A DNA stretch of 64,000 nt from Flavihumibacter profundi (GTDB lineage: Bacteria > Bacteroidota > Bacteroidia > Chitinophagales > Chitinophagaceae), in assembly GCF_020076305.1 (NCBI RefSeq), contig NZ_JAIQXE010000003.1, positions 496,001 to 560,000 of the forward strand, given 5' to 3'. Below the pieces are notes generated by a model, which saw only the letters and a program-made list of their open reading frames with translations, had not been told where the DNA came from and made no database searches. Positions 27,222 to 35,844 of this stretch are shown one piece after another (positions within the stretch are counted from its first letter, which is position 1; every line of letters starts with the position of its first letter). The position numbers and the translations under genes are program-made.

Positions 27222-28739
27222 ATGCATTTATCAGAACAAGAGTTGATCCGCAGGGAAAAATTGCAACAATTGGTGGAAATGGGCGTGGATCCCTTTCCGG
27301 CCCCACTTTTTCCCGTAAATATTACAGCAGCCTATATAAAGGATAACTATAAAGGTGAAGAAAATAAGGCCGATTTTGCTGATGTTTGCCTTGCTGGCCG
27401 TATAATGAGCATCCGGGATATGGGGAAAGCTAGTTTTGCGGTTTTACAAGACAGCACTGCCCGCATCCAGATTTATGTGCGCAGGGATGATATTTGTTTG
27501 GATGAAGATAAATCCGGATACGACAAAGTATGGAAACACCTGACAGATATCGGTGATATTGTTGGTATAAAAGGCTTTGTTTTTACAACAAAAACCGGTG
27601 AAACCTCTGTCCATGTAACTGAACTTACCTTATTAACCAAGTCTTTGAAGCCATTACCGGTGGTAAAAGAAGCAGAAGGACAAACCTTTGATGCAGTTAC
27701 CGATCCGGAATTTAAATACAGGCAGCGCTATGCCGACCTTATTATTAACCCACAGATCCGGGACACATTTGTGAAACGCACAAAAATGGTAAATACCATA
27801 CGTGAGTTCCTGAATGAACGTGGCGCTTTGGAAATTGACACGCCTGTTTTGCAGGCTATTCCCGGCGGAGCCGCCGCCAGGCCTTTTATCACACACCACA
27901 ATGCATTAGATGTACCCTTTTACCTGCGCATCGCCAATGAATTGTACCTGAAACGTTGTATTGTGGGAGGATTCGATTGGGTATACGAATTCAGCCGCAA
28001 TTTCCGGAATGAGGGTATGGACCGTACCCATAATCCTGAATTCACTATCCTGGAATGGTATACCGCATATAAAGACTACCTCTGGATGATGGAAACCACT
28101 GAGAAACTCCTTGAAAAAATCGCAATTGCCTTACATGGAACAACCGAACTAACAGTTGGGGATAAGAATATCAGTTTTAAGAGCCCTTTCAGGCGGATTT
28201 CGATTTTTGATGCGATCAAAGAAAATACGGGTATAGATATCAGCGGGAAAAACGAAGCTGCACTCCGTGAGGTTTGCATACAATTGAAAATTGAAGTTGC
28301 CCCGAATATTGGTAAGGGCAAACTTATTGACGAAATCTTCGGAGCCACCAGTGAGTTTACTTATATACAGCCAACTTTTATCATCGATTACCCGGTCGAG
28401 ATGAGTCCACTTACGAAAAAACACCGCAGCAAGCCAGGACTGGTTGAGCGATTTGAGCTTATGGTAAATGGTAAGGAAATCGCAAATGCCTATTCTGAGC
28501 TGAATGACCCCATCGATCAGCGCAATCGGTTTGAAGAACAGGTAAAACTGATGGAAAGGGGTGATGACGAAGCAATGTTTATTGACCAGGATTTTCTGCG
28601 TGCTTTGGAATATGGCATGCCGCCAACTGCGGGTATTGGCATCGGAATTGACCGGCTTTGTATGCTGATGACTAATCAGCCTTCTATCCAGGACGTGCTA
28701 TTATTTCCGCAAATGAGACCTGAAAATTTTGAAGAATAA
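27222..28739 (+). CDS. lysS: Lysine--tRNA ligase (class II)
   Basis: Class II synthetase of 505 residues charging tRNA-Lys. The start MHLSEQELIRREKL is typical of LysS; an upstream in-frame start at 27201 falls in the promoter and is rejected. The OB-fold anticodon domain includes LAGRIMSIRDMGKASFAVLQD. Class II motifs follow: motif 1 around KRTKMVNTIREFL, motif 2 with FRNEGMDRTHNPEFT, and motif 3 with GMPPTAGIGIGIDRL. EIATPVLQ-type residues read EIDTPVLQ. The gene is monocistronic or followed after 110 bases by the fatty acid hydroxylase gene. Confidence 0.97.
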   Translation: MHLSEQELIRREKLQQLVEMGVDPFPAPLFPVNITAAYIKDNYKGEENKADFADVCLAGRIMSIRDMGKASFAVLQDSTARIQIYVRRDDICLDEDKSGYDKVWKHLTDIGDIVGIKGFVFTTKTGETSVHVTELTLLTKSLKPLPVVKEAEGQTFDAVTDPEFKYRQRYADLIINPQIRDTFVKRTKMVNTIREFLNERGALEIDTPVLQAIPGGAAARPFITHHNALDVPFYLRIANELYLKRCIVGGFDWVYEFSRNFRNEGMDRTHNPEFTILEWYTAYKDYLWMMETTEKLLEKIAIALHGTTELTVGDKNISFKSPFRRISIFDAIKENTGIDISGKNEAALREVCIQLKIEVAPNIGKGKLIDEIFGATSEFTYIQPTFIIDYPVEMSPLTKKHRSKPGLVERFELMVNGKEIANAYSELNDPIDQRNRFEEQVKLMERGDDEAMFIDQDFLRALEYGMPPTAGIGIGIDRLCMLMTNQPSIQDVLLFPQMRPENFEE

Positions 28740-28849
28740 TCAGGGAATACGTACAACATCTTTAACTTTTCCCTGGCGTCGTAAAAAAGATTTATTTTTA
28801 CAGGCAGGAATAGTGCAATTAATTTTTTTGACCTTAAAAGCAAACTATT

Positions 28850-29485
28850 ATGGAATTCAAAAAAATTCATAATTCAGGAGAAGCCAAATTGTTTCAGAAT
28901 AAATACCTGGAATTACTTACAAAAACGCACCCTCTATTAATATGGGGTATATATTTACCCATTATCATTTTCCTATTGTATTATTCGACAAAAACAATAA
29001 ATGGCTTTCAGGTATTTCTGGTTTTTTTAGCCGGTGCGTTTTTTTGGAGTTTTATTGAATATTTATTACACCGCTTCGTATTTCACTATAAGCCTAAAAC
29101 CGACTTTGGAAAAAGGATTAATTACCTCACGCATGGCAATCATCACGAATACCCGAGGGACAAGAATAGGCTATTCATGCCTCCTTTGCCAAGTTTAACC
29201 ATCGCTAGTCTTTTCTTCCTGGTCTACTATTTAGTATTGGGGAATTATGCTTTCGCATTTTTCCCGGGCTTTATGTTCGGTTATTTGTTGTATGGCAGTA
29301 TGCATTATGCAATACATGCCTGGAATCCTCCATTCAAATGGATGAAACCCCTTTGGCGCAATCATCATTTACACCATTATAAACATGGTGACCAGGGATT
29401 TGGGGTGAGTAGCACGTTCTGGGATCTTGTTTTTGGAACAATGTATGAAACCAATATAAAGCAAGAAGAAAAACAGCATACCTAG
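28850..29485 (+). CDS. Fatty acid hydroxylase / sterol desaturase family protein
   Basis: An integral di-iron enzyme of 211 residues with membrane helices near 28-45, 54-72 and 115-150. The histidine boxes are in place: HRFVFHY (HxxxH), HGNHHEYP (HxxHH) and NHHLHHYKH, with the end motif FWDLVFGT. The order and spacing match fatty acid 2-hydroxylases (FA2H/Scs7-type without cytochrome b5), so it may hydroxylate acyl chains of sphingolipids or related lipids, which are common in Bacteroidota (inference). It lies 110 bases after lysS. The decayed desaturase at 24755-25183 is a relative. Confidence 0.9.
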   Translation: MEFKKIHNSGEAKLFQNKYLELLTKTHPLLIWGIYLPIIIFLLYYSTKTINGFQVFLVFLAGAFFWSFIEYLLHRFVFHYKPKTDFGKRINYLTHGNHHEYPRDKNRLFMPPLPSLTIASLFFLVYYLVLGNYAFAFFPGFMFGYLLYGSMHYAIHAWNPPFKWMKPLWRNHHLHHYKHGDQGFGVSSTFWDLVFGTMYETNIKQEEKQHT

Positions 29486-29544
29486 CCTTTATTGATACCC
29501 TGCCGGGGAATTAAAAGCTTTGTTTTTCCCCTCCCTGACTTCCC

Positions 29545-30366
29545 TCAGATAAATAAATCGTTCATTAATTTGTGCGAAGGATTTACGGCATATTTGTCGA
29601 GGTCGGTTATGCCTTCCTCCGCAAGCACCTGTTCGTCGATAAAGAAATTACCACTACAGTCGATGGACGACCTTCTCAGAATATGCAGCGCAGCTTCTGC
29701 AACAATTTCAGGTGTGCGGCTCCTTTGTATCAGGAAGTCCCCTCCGAGCAGGTTCTCTACCGCTGCAGTGGCAATAGTAGTCCGGGGCCATAAAGCATTT
29801 GCAGCAATGCGGTAAGGCCTTAATTCTTCTGCTAATCCAAATATCACCATACTCATTCCATATTTACTCATAGTATATGCCAGGTGCGGGGCAAACCAGC
29901 GTGGGTCCATGTTAAGTGGCGGAGAGAGGTTTAGTATATGCGGATTATTCGCCTCCTTAAGATGTGGAATACAGGCTTTGCAAACAAGGAATGTACCCCG
30001 AACATTGATACCATGCATGAGGTCCCACTTTTTTGCATCAGTTTGCTCTGTCGGCGTAAGACTGATTGCACTGGCATTATTCACCAGGATATCAATTCCC
30101 CCAAATGCCTGAACAGTTGTATCTACTGCCTGTTGAATACTATCTTCAAAGCGGATATCTGCCTGTAAGGGAAGCACTTTCCCCGGACCCTTTTTGGCAA
30201 TTTCCTCCGCCGCGCTGAATATGGTGCCTTCCAGCCTGGGGTGAGGTTCAATCGTTTTTGCAGCTATGGCAATATTGGCCCCCTCTGCAGCCAGGCGTAA
30301 GGCGATTGCTTTACCGATTCCCCTGCTGGCACCGGTTATCAGCACATTCTTGTTTTCAAATAGCAT
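29545..30366 (-). CDS. SDR-family oxidoreductase, HSDL2/citronellol-dehydrogenase-like
   Basis: A 273-residue Rossmann enzyme. The cofactor motif is TGASRGIGKAIA, with IAAKT next to it, then LVNNASAISLT, LMHGINVRGTFLVCKA, ILNLSPPLNMDP (the Ser of LSPP takes the catalytic-serine place), YTMSKYGMS (YxxxK) and NALWPRTTIATAA. The NLSPP and ALWPRT signatures are typical of the HSDL2-like subgroup, often found in acyl-CoA or terpenoid metabolism; the substrate is not known. The gene converges on the hydroxylase gene (59-base gap) and its upstream side faces the 524-base region without a clear gene. Confidence 0.9.
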   Translation of the reverse strand: MLFENKNVLITGASRGIGKAIALRLAAEGANIAIAAKTIEPHPRLEGTIFSAAEEIAKKGPGKVLPLQADIRFEDSIQQAVDTTVQAFGGIDILVNNASAISLTPTEQTDAKKWDLMHGINVRGTFLVCKACIPHLKEANNPHILNLSPPLNMDPRWFAPHLAYTMSKYGMSMVIFGLAEELRPYRIAANALWPRTTIATAAVENLLGGDFLIQRSRTPEIVAEAALHILRRSSIDCSGNFFIDEQVLAEEGITDLDKYAVNPSHKLMNDLFI

Positions 30367-30550
30367 GTTCTAATATTAATTTATGAATGCATTCAGATGC
30401 TTTACACTAACGGAAGTTAGTAGAGTTATACCAAAAAGCACTTCGTATTTTTACGAAAACATCAGTATTTCATGAACTATGCAGATTCAGCAATTGTGCT
30501 CTTGTACAGGTATTGCTTAGGATATACTTTTGTTATGTCAGTTGATCGAT

Positions 30551-30701
30551 ACCAAATCACCAAAATCCTAAGAAAGACCAAAAGCCAAATCCGAAGAAAA
30601 ACCAGAAAAACCAAATCCAAAGAAAGACTAATTATCCAAGATCCGAGAAAGACCAAGTATCCAAATCCAAGGAAAGACCAGAGCACCAAGCATCCAATGA
30701 A
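30551..30701. repeat. Six-unit degenerate tandem repeat, unit 24-26 bases
   Basis: Units start at 30551, 30577, 30601, 30627, 30652 and 30677 and follow the pattern ACCA..., CCAAATCC, then AAGAAAG. Units 3 and 5 are closest to consensus; the last is truncated and diverged. The plus strand is almost entirely A and C with few T. The 25-base period does not divide by three, so it is not a simple codon repeat. Confidence 0.75.
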
Positions 30702-30847
30702 CCACCAAAAATGATTGGGACCTTTAACTGACAAGAAGTTTAAAATCCAGTATCACGCGATCCAATTCCTAGCGAATGACCAGTAAAATTTGTACCTATC
30801 GATGACCTGAACCATGGTAGTGTTCTGAATCGTACAAAAAATTAAAA

Positions 30848-30877
30848 GTCCCGGTGCACGCGCATCGGGCTTTTTTT
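30848..30877 (-). terminator. Intrinsic terminator of the amine-catabolism operon
   Basis: An 8-base-pair stem CCCGGTGC/GCATCGGG (one G-T pair) at 30850-30869 with a 4-base loop, flanked by an A run on the left and seven T on the right, so it can act in both directions. It lies just after the amidohydrolase stop at 30891 and ends the ten-gene minus-strand operon. Confidence 0.75.
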
Positions 30878-30890
30878 AGGACTCCGCTGA

Positions 30891-32465
30891 TCAGGCAGAC
30901 CAGGCAATTTTTCCATCAACCCAGGTATTCACAACTTTGAGTTCCGGAATTTCATCAATAGGGGTAGACAGTGGGTCTTTTTCCAATTCAATGAAATCTG
31001 CAAGCATTCCTTCTTCCAGCTTCCCGAATTCCTTTACGCCACTAATTTTAGCAGCATTTCCTGTATATAGCTGTAATGCTTCACGGATGCTGATGGCTTC
31101 ACCGCCGGCAATCAGGTTACCTTGGTCGTCTTTACGGCTAACTGCAGCATACACACCTTTAAAGGGATTAAAATTATTGACTACAGGAGCATCTGAGGAC
31201 AAAGCAGCCAGGATCCCATGGTCAAGGACTGATTTTACCGGGTAGCACCTGCTTAGGTAATCTTCATCCAGATACCGTATAAAGTTCTTTCCCAGCTCAC
31301 TTAAAAAAATAGTTTGCATTGATGCGGATATGCCATTCCCGGCCATTTCCTGAAGATGTTTTTGTTCTGGCAGGCCAAGGTGCTCAATCCGTCGGATGCT
31401 GTTGGGAAAAAGGGCATGCATCTCCTTGTAAATATCCACTACAAATTCAATTGCGGCATCACCTATTGCATGGGTAGCAATGCCCAGGCCCTTTTCCAGG
31501 GCTAATTTGCAAAGTTGCCGGTACTGGCCGGCCACCAGTCGCAATACCCCTCTTTCTGTGCTGTTTTTATACGTTCTCTTTAAAGCTGCGGTTTTTCCGC
31601 TCAGCCCTCCGTCACTGAAGAATTTAACCGTATTCAAACGAAGGAAAGACGATTCGAAAAGCTCTGGCAATGGATAGGGCTCTTCACCTCCGTCGGGCAA
31701 CAATATAGGGATGGCGTTTAATCGAAAGCCTAATTCACCGGCTTCATTCATTTCTTTATATGCTTCCAGTAACAGGGGATCTACGGCAGGGTCAGTAGCT
31801 GCAGTTATACCATACCGGTACATCTCATTGCGCGCAGCCAGTACCATATGCTTTAACTGTTGCTTTGTATAAGGGGGAATATGATTGGCCACCAATCCCA
31901 GTGCAGTTTCAGATAAGATTCCATTAGGTTCGCCATCGTCCCCTAAATGCATCACACCGCCATCGGGGATTTTCGTAGCTGCATTTACTCCTGCAAATTG
32001 CAATGCTGCAGTATTTGCAACTGCAATATGCGCGCAGGTTCTGATTACATATACCGGCTTCCCGGGTACAATTTTGTCAAGGTCTTTTTTTTCTGGCAAC
32101 CTATTGTTGGTCCAGCCCGCCTCATTGAAACCTCTTGCTACAATCCATTCGAGATCAGGATACTTCCGGTCATAATCGCGTATCGTATCCAGCATCTCTT
32201 CCAGTGATGACGCGCCACGCAGGTCTAGCATATAAGTTTTTAGGTTACCCACTTTCCAGATATGAATATGGGTATCATTCAATCCGGGCATTATTGTCCT
32301 GCCATCAACATCAATTTGCAAAGTATTGCCATCAACCAGGGGTTGTAATTCATCATAACTGCCAATTGCCCTGATCAGGTTATTCTCTATGAGCAATGCA
32401 TTTCCCCCTTTCCGGAGGCCCTCCTGGAAAGACAATAACGCAGCATTATGGATCAGTGTTTTCAA
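30891..32465 (-). CDS. Amidohydrolase family protein, YtcJ-like
   Basis: A cytosolic metal-dependent hydrolase of 524 residues. The composite beta domain at both ends (MKTLIHNAALLSFQEG; MLADFIELEKDPLS, VVNTWVDGKIAW) and the metal motif GLNDTHIHIWK define the amidohydrolase_3/YtcJ group. Further histidines occur in IATHAIGDAAIEF and RRIEHLGLPEQ, and the terminal aspartate in ALSSDAPV. Substrates in this family are mostly unknown amides or cyclic amides. It is the last gene of the operon, overlapping the GABA-aminotransferase-like gene by 4 bases (ATGA), so it may release an amine from an acylated precursor (inference). Confidence 0.88.
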   Translation of the reverse strand: MKTLIHNAALLSFQEGLRKGGNALLIENNLIRAIGSYDELQPLVDGNTLQIDVDGRTIMPGLNDTHIHIWKVGNLKTYMLDLRGASSLEEMLDTIRDYDRKYPDLEWIVARGFNEAGWTNNRLPEKKDLDKIVPGKPVYVIRTCAHIAVANTAALQFAGVNAATKIPDGGVMHLGDDGEPNGILSETALGLVANHIPPYTKQQLKHMVLAARNEMYRYGITAATDPAVDPLLLEAYKEMNEAGELGFRLNAIPILLPDGGEEPYPLPELFESSFLRLNTVKFFSDGGLSGKTAALKRTYKNSTERGVLRLVAGQYRQLCKLALEKGLGIATHAIGDAAIEFVVDIYKEMHALFPNSIRRIEHLGLPEQKHLQEMAGNGISASMQTIFLSELGKNFIRYLDEDYLSRCYPVKSVLDHGILAALSSDAPVVNNFNPFKGVYAAVSRKDDQGNLIAGGEAISIREALQLYTGNAAKISGVKEFGKLEEGMLADFIELEKDPLSTPIDEIPELKVVNTWVDGKIAWSA

Positions 32466-33805
32466 TTTCTTTTTTGTTGTGCTCTTGCGATAGCTGATTC
32501 CAGAACAGCAAGTCCTTCTTTCAACTGCTCATCTGTTATTACTATAGGCGGGAGTAAGCGGATACAGTTGCTGTACAATCCGGCCCTTATTAGTATCAGG
32601 CCGTTATTTATGGCATCTTTCATCACCTCCATGGCTACATCCATATCTGGAGTTTTGGCATTCCGGTCCTTTACAAATTCCACCAGTTGCATCGCCCCAA
32701 CTCCTCTGGTATCACCAATGATTGGATATTTTTCTTTCCAGCCAGACATAGTAGTACTGATAATGCTGCCAACTTCACAGGCACGCTTTAAAAATGATTC
32801 GCTTTTCAGGATTTTAATGGCTTCAATAGCGGCCACACAGGCTACAGGGCTTCCACCGTATGTACCACCAATCCCGCCCAGGTGCGGGGCATCCATGATC
32901 TCTGCTTTCCCGGTTACGGCGCTGATTGGCATACCGGCGCCAATTGATTTGGCACTTACCACAATATCAGGAACAATACCGCTATGTTCAATTGCATAGA
33001 GCTTTCCCGTACGGCCTGCACCACATTGGATTTCATCCGCAATAAATACAATACCATACTGATCACAGATATCACGCAGTTTTTGCAGGTACTGCGCAGG
33101 GATTGGCAGGAACCCGCCTTCTCCCTGTACTGGTTCAATAATGATTGCTGCCAGTGATTCAGGATCAACCTGTGCAATCAGGGCACGTTCAAGGTTTTGG
33201 ATACAATGCGCAACATATTGTTCCTCGGTCATGCCGTCGGTTTTACGATACATATTGGGCGCCGGGATACGGTAGATATCCGGAACATAAGTTCCAAAGC
33301 CTTTTTTGAACAGGGCATACTTGCTTGTTAAACTAAGTGTAAGTAAAGTCCGGCCATGATAAGCACCTTCAAAACATAATACGGCATTCCGCCTGGTATG
33401 GTACTTGGCAATATTTACTGCATTTTCAACAGCTTCTGAACCGGAGTTTGCCAGCAAGGTTTTCTTGGGAAAATTTCCGGGGGTACTGCTATTGAGCAAT
33501 TCAGCCAGCTCGATATATGGCTCAATGGTAGTTACCAGTGAACAGGTATGAATGTATTTATCTACTTGTTCCTTGATTGCTCTTACAACGGCTTCGTTAC
33601 AGTGACCAACATTAATCATGCCTATACCGCCGGCAAAATCAATCAATTGGTTGCCATCAACATCCCAGACCAATGCTCCTTCAGCCCGCTCCACAACCAC
33701 TTCGGTTGATTTAGCCAGCCCACTGGGCAATGCCTGTTTTCTTCTCTCCAGGATAGATTGTCCTTTTGGTCCGGGTAATGCTGTTTTAAGTTGTATATAA
33801 TTCAT
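32462..33805 (-). CDS. gabT: Class-III aminotransferase, 4-aminobutyrate type (copy 1)
   Basis: PLP enzyme of 447 residues moving the terminal amino group of GABA or a similar omega-amine to 2-oxoglutarate. The start MNYIQLKT at 33805 is chosen over an upstream TTG. Motifs are LIDFAGGIGMINVGH, ANSGSEAVENAVNIAK, FEGAYHGRTLLTLSLT, EPVQGEGGFLPIP, FIADEIQCGAGRTGK (PLP aspartate) and VVSAKSIGAGMPISAV, where K is the Schiff-base lysine. It lies between GNAT (1-base gap) and amidohydrolase genes. A second, diverged copy is encoded at 37280-38596. Confidence 0.92.
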   Translation of the reverse strand: MNYIQLKTALPGPKGQSILERRKQALPSGLAKSTEVVVERAEGALVWDVDGNQLIDFAGGIGMINVGHCNEAVVRAIKEQVDKYIHTCSLVTTIEPYIELAELLNSSTPGNFPKKTLLANSGSEAVENAVNIAKYHTRRNAVLCFEGAYHGRTLLTLSLTSKYALFKKGFGTYVPDIYRIPAPNMYRKTDGMTEEQYVAHCIQNLERALIAQVDPESLAAIIIEPVQGEGGFLPIPAQYLQKLRDICDQYGIVFIADEIQCGAGRTGKLYAIEHSGIVPDIVVSAKSIGAGMPISAVTGKAEIMDAPHLGGIGGTYGGSPVACVAAIEAIKILKSESFLKRACEVGSIISTTMSGWKEKYPIIGDTRGVGAMQLVEFVKDRNAKTPDMDVAMEVMKDAINNGLILIRAGLYSNCIRLLPPIVITDEQLKEGLAVLESAIARAQQKRN

Positions 33806-33806
33806 A

Positions 33807-34466
33807 TTATATTGTTTTATCAATGTCAATTTTGATTAATACGCCATAGTTACCGCAGGCTGGATCATTAAGGTAATCCGGGATCAAAGCAATTGGTTCG
33901 AATCCAATTTTCATTTGCGCAGAAACGGTCGGGTCTGTCCTTTTCCCAGCCAGCAATTCCTGGTAAAACTGTTCACCACTCATCTGGTCACTAACTGCAC
34001 CGTATCCATTCATCATACCTACGGTGATCTGGCCTTTTAATCCAAGTTGGCGGGCAATTTCATGCCTTGCCCTGTATAATATACGGGCAAGTCCCCTTCC
34101 CCGGTAATCCGGATGCACACCAATATCGAGGCCATATAGCCAATCCCCTTCCGGGTCATGGTTGGTTAACCATCCGCCGGCAATGGTTTCCTTGAACGTA
34201 TGGTGATAATGGTCGAAATCAAATTTACTTCGCATAGTAGTGGTCATTGCAACTACTTTATCACCATCTTTTATCACCAGCTGGCCTTCGGGAAATAATT
34301 CAAGATGCCGAAGGTAATGTTCCGCCCTGATCAGTTCATCATCAGCAAGGGTTGGAAATACAATCCTTTGTAAAGCCTCCAGCTGGCCCGCATCTTCTGG
34401 CTGCATACTCTGCACCACAAGGCCATTGCCTATGTCTTTACGATAAAAATATTTTTTTGTTTCCAT
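33807..34466 (-). CDS. GNAT-family N-acetyltransferase
   Basis: A cytosolic protein of 219 residues. Acetyl-CoA-binding motif A is clear in DIGVHPDYRGRGLARILYRAR. Other parts are the N-terminal VVQSMQPEDAGQLEAL, the substrate-side GGWLTNHDPEGDWLYG and FYQELLAGKRTDPTV. The ATG at 34466 is preferred; the frame reaches a TTG at 34484 that would overlap the upstream stop. Its place in an amine-catabolism operon suggests acetylation of an amine substrate or intermediate, as polyamine acetyltransferases do, but the acceptor is unknown. Confidence 0.85.
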   Translation of the reverse strand: METKKYFYRKDIGNGLVVQSMQPEDAGQLEALQRIVFPTLADDELIRAEHYLRHLELFPEGQLVIKDGDKVVAMTTTMRSKFDFDHYHHTFKETIAGGWLTNHDPEGDWLYGLDIGVHPDYRGRGLARILYRARHEIARQLGLKGQITVGMMNGYGAVSDQMSGEQFYQELLAGKRTDPTVSAQMKIGFEPIALIPDYLNDPACGNYGVLIKIDIDKTI

Positions 34467-34476
34467 CAATTCATAT

Positions 34477-35841
34477 TTAAGCAATCATATAACCCATTAC
34501 AACATAGGCAATACAGGTGACCGTAAATGATATCAAGGCAAAAGGCAGTTGTGTGATGCCATGTTGGTAATTATTACATTCGGCGCCCTGGGCGGCAAGT
34601 ATTGTTGCATCGCTGTAAAAGCAGGCATGCGCGCCAAAAGTCCCGGCACTGATAACTGCACCAATACAAACCCATACATTACAGCCAAGGTCATGCGCTA
34701 ATGGTATAACAAGCGGAACAGCAATAGCGTAAAGTCCCCAGGAGTTACCCGTAGTAAAAGCAATCAATCCGAGTGACAGGAAAACCGCCAGTGGTAACCA
34801 GTTTTTATTTACTACTGGTTCTACTACACTGATCACATACTGTGTTAATCCCATTTCATCGCCTAAATCTTTAAGCAGGTAGGAAAAGAGCAGTAGTACC
34901 AATGCAAAAAGCATGCTTTTCATGCCTTCAATGCCTGACTCTGATAATTTTTTAAATGGTGCTACTTTTTTTATACTATAATAAATCAATGTAAACGCAA
35001 GGGCTATAATAATTCCTTTCAGCGCATCCAGGTCCATCAGTACCGTTGCGGTTATTAACACTAATACAGGAAGTACCAGGTACCAGATATTCCCTTTTAC
35101 TTTTTCATCAAAGGGTTCAACTTCCAGGGAAAATTCTTCTGAGTTATCGGGAATCAACTGTCCTGTAGTTAATGCCCGGTGATTGGCTGTTTTCATTTTC
35201 CCTATGATTGGCACTATGCCTAATATGACTAGTGGAACCAAAAGGTATTGCACCCAGCCATAAGAAATATAAGGTATGATACCCAGGTAAACCGAAATTC
35301 CTTTACCGGCAGGAGCCAGGCCATTCCCTTCCAGCAGTTTACTGATAAAAATTACCCAGGTTGATATAGGTACGATTACACAAATTGGAACTGCCGTTGA
35401 ACTCACAACAAATGCCAGCATCTCGCGCGAAACCTTGTAATGATCTGTCAGCTTTTTCATTGTGGTACCTGTGGTTAAAGCATTCAGGTAGTCGTCAACA
35501 AACATAAAAGATCCAAAAGCCCAGGTTGTCAGCAATGACCTTTCCCTGTTCTTTACAAAACGCAGCAGGTATTCACCAAAAGCAAGAACGCCCCCACTCC
35601 GGATCATTAACTGTATCAAGGCTCCATAAAGACTGCACACGATAATGACCCAAACCATCAGGTCATTTTGCATTACTTTGGTAAATGCAGCGATAATGGC
35701 ATTGAAAAAATCCCACTTCCCAACAATGATATAACCTGCAAGGCAACCAATAAGCAAAGGTTCCAGTGAAAGTTTGGTTTTGATTGCTATGGCTATTACA
35801 ATCAAAGGCGGCAGCAATGATATGATTCCGTAGTTTCCCAT
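34477..35841 (-). CDS. NhaC-family sodium/proton antiporter or sodium-coupled solute carrier
   Basis: A polytopic inner-membrane protein of 454 residues with about 11-12 helices. The family block FTTGNSWGLYAIAVPLVIPLAHDLG, the FMFVDDYLNALTTGTTMKKL segment and FGAHACFYSDATILAAQGA are characteristic of the NhaC/MleN ion-transporter superfamily. Some members carry out sodium/proton exchange, others organic-solute antiport. Within an operon for an amine or omega-amino acid it more plausibly moves the substrate or a product across the inner membrane (inference). It lies 3 bases after gabD copy 1 and 10 bases before the GNAT start. Confidence 0.88.
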   Translation of the reverse strand: MGNYGIISLLPPLIVIAIAIKTKLSLEPLLIGCLAGYIIVGKWDFFNAIIAAFTKVMQNDLMVWVIIVCSLYGALIQLMIRSGGVLAFGEYLLRFVKNRERSLLTTWAFGSFMFVDDYLNALTTGTTMKKLTDHYKVSREMLAFVVSSTAVPICVIVPISTWVIFISKLLEGNGLAPAGKGISVYLGIIPYISYGWVQYLLVPLVILGIVPIIGKMKTANHRALTTGQLIPDNSEEFSLEVEPFDEKVKGNIWYLVLPVLVLITATVLMDLDALKGIIIALAFTLIYYSIKKVAPFKKLSESGIEGMKSMLFALVLLLFSYLLKDLGDEMGLTQYVISVVEPVVNKNWLPLAVFLSLGLIAFTTGNSWGLYAIAVPLVIPLAHDLGCNVWVCIGAVISAGTFGAHACFYSDATILAAQGAECNNYQHGITQLPFALISFTVTCIAYVVMGYMIA

Positions 35842-35844
35842 AAT

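Larger units (their letters stand above)
30367..30890. other. 524-base region without a convincing gene
   Basis: It contains a degenerate 25-base tandem repeat (30551-30701) and a terminator (30848-30877). Open frames exist on both strands over the repeat: 30472-30714 plus (80 residues, Lys/Arg-rich) and 30477-30734 minus (85 residues, very hydrophobic). Both owe their composition to the repeat and neither resembles a protein family, so I do not call them genes. The remaining sequence at 30702-30847 shows nothing recognisable. Confidence 0.5.

Noticed and set aside
28741-28801. Weak inverted repeats (CAGGGAA/TTCCCTG and GTAAAAA/TTTTTAC) after lysS
   Set aside because: The first has a 21-base loop without a T run, and the second is a pure AT hairpin; neither is convincing as a terminator.
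30472-30734. Open frames on both strands over the tandem repeat (80 residues basic, 85 residues hydrophobic)
   Set aside because: Their composition comes from the repeat, no family resemblance or promoter was seen, and both strands being open is expected for an A/C-rich repeat without stop-forming triplets.
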